DNA of 64,000 bases from contig CASHTG010000005.1 in the NCBI GenBank assembly GCA_949357655.1, positions 558,001 through 622,000 on the forward strand, read 5' to 3'. This document shows positions 49,115 to 59,400 of the stretch, piece after piece (within the stretch, counting starts at the first letter, position 1; each line of letters opens with the position of its first letter). This DNA is from Parascedosporium putredinis. Its lineage: Eukaryota > Ascomycota > Sordariomycetes > Microascales > Microascaceae. The notes beneath the pieces were generated by a model. That model did not search any database. It was not told the origin of the DNA and saw only the letters and a list, made by a program, of their open reading frames with translations. A program made the position numbers and the translations under genes.

Positions 49115-49961
49115 TCATAATCCCCTACCCAAGTGTTTCAGCACATCATCCTTGGCATAAAACATATCATGCAGCCACGCAGCCTTCTTCTTCTCCTCGG
49201 CCTGCAACTTCCTCATCTCCTTGACCGACAGCTTCTTGCGCTTCTCCTCCCGCTGCTTCTTCGCCGCCTCCCTCGCCTGCGCCACCGACGCCGGGAGCCC
49301 GATGCCGCCCTTGTCCACCTTTTGCCGCGGCTGGAGAGGGTTGAGAATACCGGCACCCTGCGCGCCCAGGCCCAAGCGGGCGTCGGCGTCCCACCCGCGC
49401 GAAGCCAAGTGTCGGAACCCCATGCGCCTGCGGTCCAGCGCCGAGGGCGGGTGCGAGTGGGCGAGGCACACCTGGTGGGCGATGGACGCCTCATGCTTGC
49501 CCGGGGCACCATTACCGTCGTCGAGCGTCAGCCCGCACACGGAGCACAACCCGGCGGCCGGCTCTTCTTCTTCCTCTTCTTCTTCCCCGAGGAGAACAGA
49601 CGGTGGTACGGGCGCGCGCGTGGACGAAGAGGACAGAGATCGGGAAGCGGCAGCAGTGGTGGCGGCGCCTCCTGTTCATCCGTCGAGGACCCACCCTCCG
49701 TCTTCTGGCCACCGAGAACGAGGCGGAGGTAAGCATCCGAAACAGACGACCCGCGCTCAACGGCCTGCGCAGCTTGCGCCGCCTGGGTCTCGGGGTCGAC
49801 GGCGCGGACAAAGGCGACTTTTGCCGGCGCTGGAATCCCGCGCCAAAGGGCTTTTGGTGCTGGAGAGGCGTATCGTCGTAGTTGTCGTCGCGCTCCTCCT
49901 CCTCCTCCTCCTCCTCCTCGCGCCGGGGGTGGAGCGGCGCTGGCGGGGCGCGCCGGCTCAT
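49115..49961 (-). CDS. G-patch and C2H2-type zinc finger protein
   Basis: Likely nuclear RNA-processing factor. The N-terminus, starting MSRRAPPAPLHPR, has a glutamate run and then NYDDTPLQHQKPFGAGFQRR, a block typical of fungal G-patch proteins. After a variable linker come CSVCGLTLDDG and HEASIAHQVCLAHSHP, a C-x2-C...H-x5-H pattern. The G-patch follows: MGFRHLASRGWDADARLGLG, then GAGILNPLQPRQ, with the conserved glycines and tryptophan. The C-terminus is a Lys/Glu-rich coil (AREAAKKQREEKRKK, KEMRKLQAEEKKKAAW). G-patch proteins usually activate DEAH helicases; no partner is visible here. Frames change at TTTT 49819-49822 and near 49660, both as if one base were missing. No intron is needed. 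The gene lies tail-to-tail with the possible small gene. Confidence 0.85.
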
Positions 49962-50453
49962 CTTGGGGGAGGGGCAGGCGTAGCAGTGACGATAGAATTG
50001 GAAATCTCGGAGATGTCTTGTTGGTTTTGTCTCCCTATCCTCCTCTTCGATTGATGTTCCTTGGGATAGGACTCTCTAGAAGCTAGAACAAGTGATTCAT
50101 GGATGTTGGGGGCAAAATGCTGAAGCCTTGTGCAAACACTCGAGCCGCCAAATCCAGGCTGTCGCTGGACGGAACCTCGAAATGCTCTTTAGGCATTGGC
50201 GCCTTAATCAGCCGGCGCTAATTGATCAATCATTCGCTAACAAATCTCTGGCGCATGTGCCCCACTCTACACTTCACGCCAAGCACAACTAGTTCAGCAT
50301 CTCGACTTGTGAGATGGATGATAAGCGATGATCTCTGCGGTTTAACGATTTGAGAGTCTTCTACGATTCCGTGCTTCCCAATGTATCCTCCAACTCCCTA
50401 ATCAAGCCCAGACTCGTCTCCCCCTCTCCGCAAAGGGCGCAGGTCCCCCAAAA
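49962..50453. other. intergenic: G-patch promoter and ankyrin-subtilase 3' end
   Basis: About 490 bp between two leftward genes. It should hold the G-patch promoter and the 3' end of the ankyrin-subtilase gene. No repeats or coding text were seen. Confidence 0.5.
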
Positions 50454-53400
50454 TCAATACCCGTCAACCCTAGTCGTGAGGAACTGTTGAGCTAAATTGA
50501 CAATCTTGTCCATCTTCTCGTGGTCCTGCACCGCCGAGTTGCCAATAATCCTGCCCACCTCGTCAAAGGTACCGCCTCCCTGGAGGCTCCACTTGAAGAT
50601 CTCCTTCATCTTGGCCGGCGTCTTGACCCGATCGCATTCCTTTGGAGGGAGCCCGCGCTGTTCCAGCTTTGAAATATCCGCCGCTTGCCTTGCCCAATCA
50701 CTGCTCTTGCTTTTGGTCTTTTGCGGCTGCTGTTGCTGCGGCTGTTGCGGTTGCGGTTGCGGTTGCGGTTGCTGCTGCGGTTGCTGCTGGTACAGGTCAG
50801 GTTTCGTGACGTAGGCCACGGCAAGGTCGATGCAATGGATGACGAGGGCAGCGTACCCAGCCGCGAGAGCCGTAGCGATGGAGGAGCCCGTATGGGGATT
50901 AATATCGTTATCCCCGAGCTGGTCCTCGTCCTTGACCATCACCATGTGCCCCGGAAGCGTAAAGTAGATGTTCTTACCGTTGCCCACCGGGTCCGCCGTC
51001 CAGCGATACTGGTGGCCGTCGGCCGTAGACGCCCCAATGTGAAACTTTTCCGGCGAGTCGCAGCCCACCGGGTAGTACGTTGCCAAGTCGTTAGCGCTGA
51101 TAACGCCCACGTCGGGCACCGCGCAGAAGAGGAGCTTCCCCAAGGCACAAGCCCCTTTACCGCGATTTCCAGCTTTTTCATGTCCTCCTTGTTCAGGTCG
51201 CTCTGCCGGACCGTCCACGACATCGATATGATGTCCGCGCCTTGGCGCACCGCCCAGTCGATTGCCTATGAGTATGATGGATCGATTGTTAGACCCCTAT
51301 CCGCATCCTTCTTCTGGCTCTTTTGATAGTCGGGCGAGGAATAGCTCTACGTACCTTTGCCGCACTCGCAGGCGTGAAACTCGCCGTCGATCCTTTTACG
51401 CCCGATTTTTCGTATACGTCGAGCTTGCACACCAAGATCCTGGCACTAGGACAAACCCTCGAGATCATGTAAGCCATCAACGTGCCATGCCCCGTCACAG
51501 AATGCTGGTAGGGGCGTTTGCCTCCCGAAGATTGGGGTCGCAATGGCCCTGATCAAAGCTTTCCCCGGCATAGACTTTTCCGCTAAGCGCCTGATGCAGG
51601 ACATCAACCCCGTCATCAATCACCGCTACGATGACGCCCTTTGGAAACTTGCCCGGGTATCGCCCCTCTAGGTTCACGAGGCCGTTGGCGAACCTGTCCA
51701 TTACTTCAAGCCACTCATGCGCCTCAACTTCGAGCTTGCTCTCGGCTTTGGGGCGAGCCCGCCGTGTAATTCTCCTCAAACCGTTGTCCTCATCGAATGG
51801 GTCGAGTACCTCGATCTCGGCAGAGTGCATTTCTCTACGAGTCTGTGCGAGTCGCGATTGGAAATCCTTGAAATTTTGTCTGGCACGCTTGACAGAGTCA
51901 AGAGGCTAGAAAACATCATCAGCACACGTAATCTATATATATTTTATGAATGGAAAAAGGGGAAAAAAAAAAAAAAGGGGAGGTCATGAAAAGAGAAAAG
52001 AAAAAGACGGGTTGCTCGATCATCAGTGACTTACCTTCATGGGGTGAAGGTGAATCTTCTCCAAGGTCTCGATTTGGCCAAGTCCTTGCGGCTCGCTCCA
52101 GGCACGCAAGACAGCATTGTTCCCACTCCATTGGAGATGCAGCTCTCGCAGGTTAGAGTCTTTGCAGGCTCTCCGGATGGACATGGGACACATGTCCAGC
52201 TTCCTCCAGTCCAGTATTTCCACGTCGATTCCGTTGAGTGCGGTCTCAATCGCCTCGTCACTGTGAGGCTTTTCTTTGTGGTCATCGACGATGAGCTTAA
52301 CAATGTTGCGGATGTGTTGGTGATCGTATAACCAGCGAAAGAAGAAAACCATGTCTATCCGACCTGTCGGTCCCGTTGGTCCCCGAGGTGGCCAATATTC
52401 CATTTCGTATCTTCGGCCGAGTAGCCAGCAACGTTGAGCTTCCCAAAAGCAGCGTAGTGGAGAACTCGGTCGTATTTCATGAGACCATATGCTCGGTCAA
52501 AGTCTTCTGTATGGATAGTTCTGCTTTTGGATGAACTTTCATCCAATAGATCAAGCGCAAGCTGAGTATCTGTACCGTTGGATCGAGTCTTTGAGTCAGC
52601 ACACGAAACTTGCTGTGTACGGGGAGATAGTTGGTAGGGATCGGGAAGCAAGAGAGCCACCTACATTCTCGATTCTCGCCGTAAAGGAACCTCACAGCCG
52701 AGTCGTGGTCCCTGACTTGGCTGCCGGTCCGGGTCGGATCAAATGTGCTCCGAAGGAAGTGCATCTTGAGCATCTTGGCTATCTTGTCCGCCGCAGCTTG
52801 CGAGAACTTCTCCGCTGAGTACGAGGCTCCGCGCCGCACCCCTGTCTGGCGGATATTCCGGTATTCTTTTTCTTCCTCGGTGGGCGCTTCGTCTTTTCCC
52901 CTTGGGGTATTGGCGACCCAAGAGATGTTGGCGCACCAAGGCCTTCATATACCCTATTCAGTGGCTCGCTGGCCGTTGATATGCGGGGAATAGCGTTTGC
53001 TATTGAGTTTCGTCTCCCAGTCAGGATCAGGATCGGGGTTGGTGGATCTGACCCCGAGTGGGAAGCCATCGCACTTCGCTTTTCTTCAGATCTGCCGCGA
53101 AGCTTCTCCCTGTCCTGGCCCAGCTTCTCGCCCGTGTTCGACGAGCCAGCCTCTCCATTCGCCTCGTGGTGGTCGCTGGATTTTGCCTTTTGCTCGCCAC
53201 GCTTCGCCTTTTGCTCTCCGTCCTTCCCGCACTTCCACTGGGGTGGAGTTCTATCGGGTTTGGCGGCTTTAGTCTTGTTCCCCACTGACTGCGCTGCGTT
53301 AGCCTCAGTCTTTTCGGCACGCTTTGTCCCTCGAGCGATAGACGATGTGTGATGCTGGTATACCGAGCGGCCGTCGACCTCGACGTTAAACGCCCCGTCT

Positions 53401-54221
53401 CCGTACTTGATGAGGGCCTCGATCACCCGGATAGCCGATTCATTGCAGTTTTTGTATTCAACAGCCATGTGTAGTGGGGTCCGTTTCTCAACGGCCGTCG
53501 TCGTCTCAAAGGCCTGCGGCGCAGCTTTGGAAATTAGTTGCACAGTTAAATCGGCGTCAAGGTGGTGGTCGATGGCGAGTTGGATGCAGTTTGGGCCCCG
53601 ATTCTTGCCCTGAGCGCCCTCCTCTCCCTTTTCAGTATTTGCCAGGAGTTCCTTGAAATGATCGGTCTCAGAGTACTTGCTAGAGAGGATGCACTTGATG
53701 AAAGCCTGGTTGTTCCAGTGGATGGCTTCGTCCAGGGGGCGACGATTATCGTGATTCGTCTCCGTCATAAGTTGAGGAAAATGTAATAGCAGGTTGTTGA
53801 GAAGCCATTGGTTCGTCTGGGGATCAAAACGGTTCTTTTCATCAGGGCGCGCCGCCATGAGCAACACGAGGGTATCAGGCCGGTCGGGGCCAGGAGCTAA
53901 CCCATGATGGGCCGACTCTCTATCCCGCCTTGGGAGGCAGTATTTCTCATATTCGGCTAAGAATTGGGGCCAGTCGAGCTTGGCTAGCTCGCCAGACTGG
54001 CTCTTATCAATGATTTCCTTCAACTTTTCCTTGATAGAGATAGGATCTTGGGGCTCCGCTTCGCCCTCACTGTCGATGGTCGAGTCGTCCCCATCGCCGT
54101 TTAGGGCAGCATTGTCATCATACATGTGACCATAGAGATCATCCTCATCAGGGAAGAAACTACTATCAGACCGAATTAGCTCGCCGACGACAGGGGTGTC
54201 AGGCCGGGATACCGTGGCCAT
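50454..54221 (-). CDS. intracellular ankyrin-subtilisin (S8) protease
   Basis: ATG at 54221 (MATVSRPDTPVVGELIRSD) with no signal peptide, so a cytosolic or nuclear protein. The N-terminus is acidic. Ankyrin-like repeats follow (DNRRPLDEAIHWNNQAFIKC, NCIQLAIDHHLDADLTVQLI, RTPLHMAVEYKN), then a charged linker, a helical middle part, and a subtilisin domain. Catalytic Asp is in VIVAVIDDGVDVLH (about 51625), His in VTGHGTLMAYMISR (about 51500), Ser in NPHTGSSIATALAAGYAALV (about 50880). All three triad residues are present. A Gln/Pro-rich insert (about 50721-50790) and a helical tail follow to the stop at 50454. Introns: one near 52670-52610, one starting at GTAAGT beside 52034 and ending before about 51895, and one with donor GTACGT at about 51355 ending near 51266. 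Single-base losses explain frame changes at 52898, about 52395, 51511 and 51152. Substrate unknown; such proteases occur in fungal NLR-like gene sets. Confidence 0.85.
50721..50790 (-). repeat. CAG/CAA and CCG repeat coding a Gln/Pro-rich tract
   Basis: On the plus strand this reads as GTTGCG and CTGCTG units. In the protease frame it codes an uninterrupted mix of Gln and Pro, about 23 residues, between the catalytic serine region and the C-terminal tail. It is a low-complexity linker likely to vary in length between strains. Confidence 0.8.
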
Positions 54222-54907
54222 GGCGGTCGGAAGATGTGCAGACACCGCGCTGCTTACGAGTGTGTAGTACGCCTCGAAATGCAGAGAATATGGAGGGCGC
54301 AAAGTAGAGAAGAGAATGAAAAAGAAGACAGAGGGGAGGGGGCATATGAGCGACCAAACCACCAGCCGGAGCTTACATCAATGAGGGGTGAAGATTTTAT
54401 AACCGGAGCCCATATCTGGCAACGGGGCCACAGGTCATCGTAGCAGCCCCGGCGCAACCGGCAAGGCAATCCCGGAAGTTGAAAGAGGGAGGAAGAAAGG
54501 AATCCCATCACATCACGCGACGGAAGACCAAAAACGGCCACATTTAACCGTTTCTGCAGTGGTTGCATATGTTCTGCGAGAGCCTTCTCGTATCCACACA
54601 CCCTGGTCATGGCTTCCCGCCAGCCTCACGACCATGTCAACATGCTGTGCTTCCACACGGAAAGTTGATGGGATGTGGCTTTTGACCGATGACCAAGAAG
54701 CGGGGTGCCCGTCCCCCCTTGGCCTTTCCATAAAATGATCCCCAGATTATTGGCGAGTACAAAAGCATCTTGATTTCCTCTACTGGGGTCAACGTCGGAG
54801 AGGCAGACTGCGCCCCAGCCTGCTCTAAGACGGATACGGCAACCCACACCTTCCCGAATTACGATTTCTTTTTCTTCCACCACAGACTTACACCCAGGGA
54901 CCGCGAG
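54222..54907. promoter_or_regulatory. divergent promoter, ankyrin-subtilase / uncharacterised gene
   Basis: A 686-bp gap between head-to-head starts. If transcription of the two genes is coupled, shared control elements would lie here. No specific motif can be named. Confidence 0.5.
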
Positions 54908-55803
54908 ATGGACGATCCTGCTGAGTGGGTGGATGACCTTGCCACCTTCAATCTTGCCATATACCATCAAGGAGACTTGGGGGCCAACTTCCGGACTCAA
55001 AATGATCCCAACATGAATATCGCAGATCCGGACCAACGTACCAACGTTATCGAGCGGCGGGGAAAGTAGACATAACATGTGTTCGAAAGGCCACCGTCCA
55101 CGGAAGAGAAAAAGACGGCGGCGGTGCATACTACACGTTGGTGGTGCTCGAGTTCCGCTTCGAACCCAACGGCCTAGCGCGCCGGATCAAGACTGCGCAT
55201 ATCGCCATGAAGTTCGCCCCTATTAGCAAGGGAAACCCCAGAGATGATCCCGAGGTGGTTGCCGTGGCGCCAGATGGATTCTTTAGCATAGCGCCGACCA
55301 CGCAAAGTGAAACACGGACCAAAGAAGGTGGGGGTACGGCGGGTATGGGAGCTGGGGGTGGGAAGGCTGAGGTGAGCTTCAAGCTCGTGAAGAGCACTGA
55401 AGCCGAGACTTGGGATGCTACTGTCGTTAAAGGCGGGGCAGAGCTGAAAGACAGAAATTGGGGCCCGAAGAACACGGCAGCCTGGGCTCTTTTAGAGAAC
55501 AGGTCCCGAGAAAGCAGGGTCGCGTCCGGCTTGACGACTGCCGTTTTGATCAAGAGGGTTGACATGGCGCCTTTCAAAGCGTCTGTGACCATCAACGTCA
55601 CCGCAGACACTCGGACCCAGGTTGCCTCCATCTTCGCAAGAGATCCTAGCGACGACGACCTCTACTTCAACCCAAGAAAGCCGTCAGATGCCAACTTTGC
55701 ATACGATGAGCATAATCTAGGCAACATCTCGACTGAAACCCTGTCACACGTTAATTTTAGGACCGTCCTCCTCGGGGCTGTAAGTGAGAGGGGGCAAAAC
55801 TAG
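54908..55803 (+). CDS. uncharacterised fungal protein, predicted beta-rich
   Basis: ATG at 54908 gives MDDPAEWVDDLATFNLAIY. The frame changes at GGGG 55059-55062, where one extra base links VIERRGK to VDITCVRKATVHG and on to YYTLVVLEFRFEPN. The rest alternates short hydrophobic strands with polar turns (RRIKTAHIAMKFAP, DPEVVAVAPDGFFS, KAEVSFKLVKST, RNWGPKNTAAWALLENRSRE, GLTTAVLIKRV), ending at TAG 55801-55803. About 298 residues, no signal peptide, no membrane segment, no catalytic motif. The set 'FRF, PEVV-AP-G, ETWDATV, NWGPKNTA-W-LLEN' resembles a widespread but unnamed family of filamentous fungi, as far as I can recall. It is the head-to-head neighbour of the ankyrin-subtilase, and the NLR-like gene lies 650 bp downstream on the same strand, so a role linked to those is possible but unproven. 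Confidence 0.75.
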
Positions 55804-56450
55804 CACATCTTTCTATGTTTACACCGGGGCCAGGCTGGGCTTTTATGCGTCGTCGAGGACCGTCCAGTGAAAAGAAGAGAAAGACATCTCGTTAGATATC
55901 GATATGATACGATTCTGTCACAATATTGATATCAAGCTTTCCATTTTCGGAGTGTGATGAAATCTTTTTCCAAATATTGAAGTCGAGGTTGCTGTTTCGC
56001 GCGCGGATGTGTGCCAAAAATGGTTACATGGTATGATATATTTGTTGCCAGCCTTGCGGTTGATAGAACTGATGCTGTGTCGCACAAGGCTTCGAACGGT
56101 AGCCGATTGGAAACGACTTCGAGACCGTACAACACGTATTAGACGGACGATGCCAATATAAATCCAGAAACGATCCTACTAACAAGGCATCGCTAGAGTT
56201 TGAGAGGAGTGAAAGCTTACCTGATACCAGTTTGTAAAGAATAGTCTTCTTCAAGGACCTTTCTTCCGAGAACCTTCTCCCCTGGACAGCATCCTGTCTA
56301 TAAGACTTTGTTTCCTTGATTGTGCTTGTTTTGAGGCATGATCCGCTGAAAACGGAAGACTTTTAACACTGACTATCAATAACAAGCTTACTCTTCAAAT
56401 ACACAGACCAAGCACTCACCGGGGTTTCGCAAGCAAGCTTGACGGGCGAA
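55804..56450. other. intergenic: promoter of the NLR-like gene
   Basis: About 650 bp between two genes on the same strand. It holds the 3' end of the upstream gene and the promoter of the NLR-like gene. It is relatively AT-rich around 55900-56250. No coding-like sequence was found. Confidence 0.5.
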
Positions 56451-59400
56451 ATGGGCGTTCTGACCCCGTTCCAAGCCGCGGAGTTTCCATGGAGCGACCA
56501 AGAAACAGAGTATGCCCCTTCTGTCCCTCTCCTTGCTGCGTGGTACTGGACACTAAATACTCCGATCCAGCATTGTTGCAGTCCACGGTGTCCACGGCAC
56601 GTCAACTAGCACATGGACTCGTAGTACGGGTGGAGGCCTTGAGAGAAGCTGGCTTCTTCAACTCGATTCAATTCCTAATCCTCGACTGCTATGCTATGAA
56701 TGGAATAATGCACTTTCGCATGGTCATGCCTTGTGTCGCTCGGGAATATCTGAGCAGGCAGTGGCCTTACTCAACTCTCTCGTAAAACTTCGCACTGAAG
56801 GTTCGCAGGTTAGTGGGCTACAAGCCTATCCTTACGAGTCTGCTCATCTCAAAAGTGAACAGGCAGGATTAACCAAGCCCTGGTTCGAATTATAGGATCG
56901 GCCGGTTGTCTTCGTTGGCCATGGCCTCGGAGGTGTTGTAATCAAGGAGGTGAGTGAGATCGTTCCCCTGTACTTAGCCCCAAGCGAGCGTTTAATGAAC
57001 CCTACGCGAGTCAACTGACATTTCCATCAAGGCACTCATACAAGCCACATTTCTCGGTGGGTTGTATAAGCAACTCCTTTCATCCGTAAAGGCGATAGTA
57101 AGATAAACACAAGAGGAGTACACCCAGCGACTCTATTCCGATATCTTGACCCCTTCCACTCACGCGTTCGCGAGCAGATCTTCTTATCATGTCCGCAAGC
57201 TTGCGGCGACTGGAGCGGCACGCGGAGTTCTATTCTCGGTTTACTGAATCTCCAGCCCCTAGACATCGATTCGTCAAGAGTGGAAGATACCCCCAGTTTC
57301 GCGGGTGGGATTGCCTCCATGGTGATCGAGATCAACCGCGACTTCTTGGACACGAAATTTCATCTTCGGGCCGTCATTCTCGACGTCGTTTCAGCAGCCC
57401 AAGACTCTGAACAAAAGGTACTGTTATGGCGCAACTGATTCCACCATCCAAGTCCACCATATACTCGAGCGTTCAAACGGGTGGAAGCTAATTTGGAACG
57501 GTGCTACCCAGGTTTCCGAGCCCTTGACACAACCTCTGGTGCTCCCTGTGAATGGCTGCTGGTCACGAATTGAATCACTGCTATCTCCTCCACTTCTATC
57601 AAGAGACCTCTCTGCCACTTCAATCCAACTGGTTTTGCAGAAGCGGCTGAGGCATCCGTGGGCAGGTAAGAGCTACCTGGCCCTTCAACTCATGCCTGCA
57701 GACTGAAGTCTAACATGCGTACTACTAGTTCATGGCACAGCCCTGCGAGAATCGCTTCTCTCAGAGGCGGCCCCTCAGCTACCTTTTCCGCTCGTAGAGA
57801 ATGAGCAGAGTGTTGGATTGATGAGTCAAATCACGGGCTCATGCAGTTCCTTGGCCGAATGGTTGGCTCAGGTAGGTACGGACATGGTTTGGATCCGGGA
57901 CTTAAATCGGGTGAGGCGCACCGCCCGTGCAGTATTCTCGAGGCTTGCCAAAACAGTCTCAATTGAAAACGATGTAGTGTTTTACTACGACTCCGACAGA
58001 CTAGATATCGCCGGGAACCTCTTGCAGTCCGTGGTCAGCACTTTTCTAATCAGCATCCCAGGGTACGCAGTGCCTGCAGGCCAGCAGTTTTTGGACGAGA
58101 CGCCCAAGAAATGGAATAGGGCGGACCTTGTTCGCTTGCTCCAGGAAGTGCTCTTCTTAATTGACTCTCCACCCGGAGGGAGCAAACGGGGAGGACATAC
58201 TGGGTGCTGGCGAACCTAGACTATAGCGCCCCGGGATATGACGACCTTCTCGCAACGCTCAGTAGCATTGCGGCGGATATTGCGTTTAAAGTTGTTGTCG
58301 TCAGTGAAGAACCTCCCCCAGACACAGCTTTGCACGGCTTAATCGGAGAAGATGAATGCCAGGCGGGGCGAGGCTTTCGGTTTCTTGATTTACGGGAGCC
58401 TGGGCCGAGGAATGAGACCCATGTCGTCCAAGTCAATGGTACAAAAGGCATCATCGAGGCATCGTGCACAACCCCCGCTGAGCCGCACCCTCTGTCCCCA
58501 GACTTGCTGCTTCTCATACAGGAAACTCCACGTTTCTACCCTTATACGCACATGCTCGAGGGTCTTCTTGGCCAATGTGGTCAAGACCTGCCCCTTCGGC
58601 GGATGATAGTGGATCTTCTTCGATATAAAGAGTCCCACCGGGAGCAATTTGACGTTGGCGAGGAGATATACTGGCTCCTCCCGCCGACTCCAGAGCGTTT
58701 CTTTCGCCAAGCACTCGCAGCTATACCTGGTACTTTGATGGTAACCGCACAACCCCTACTTCAACTCATGGTCCACTCTTTCCGGGACCTTAGGTTATCG
58801 GAATTGGAGGACCTTATTAGCACTCGGCTACTTGGGCCAGTGGCGGCCGTCGGCTTATTCCCAAGAAACAAGAGGCTAGAGGAAGAGGCAAGCACTTGGC
58901 TTGGGCCGTTGCTATATTCGGACGGAAGGGACATTTTCTTCGGGCATCCCCAGCTCCGCGTATTCCTCCAAGACAAGCACGACGCAGCGAGTAGCGATGC
59001 CGATAGCAACATCACCGCGCACCAAAAAGCGCACCAGGCCATTGCCGAGCTATGCCTCTCGTACGGGTACTCGGCAAAGGGCCGAGCCTCGATGCTGAGG
59101 TACACAAACTCGGCCGAGGCCCACACAAGACTTCGCTTGGATTTTGCCTCGTACGCCGTCCGGTACCTGTCAAGACACTTGAACAATAGCGGGAAAGGGT
59201 GGGAGGACATCATGCAGCACATCCATGCCGAAGACCTACCCCTTCGCATCTGGAGTAAGGCCTTCTGGGTGCAATCGAATCCGATGGCGCGAGCCCATGA
59301 CGCCCCGGCCTCTAGCCTAGCCTTTTCGCTGGGCACGGCGCTCTTGGTATGCTTCGACAGGCCATCGACGGGCTTGAGAGGGAACCGTTCTTCAGAGCGG

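Noticed and set aside
56870..56895. tRNA T-loop-like GGTTCGAAT
   Set aside because: No pairing T-stem, anticodon arm or acceptor; it lies inside an intron of the NLR-like gene.
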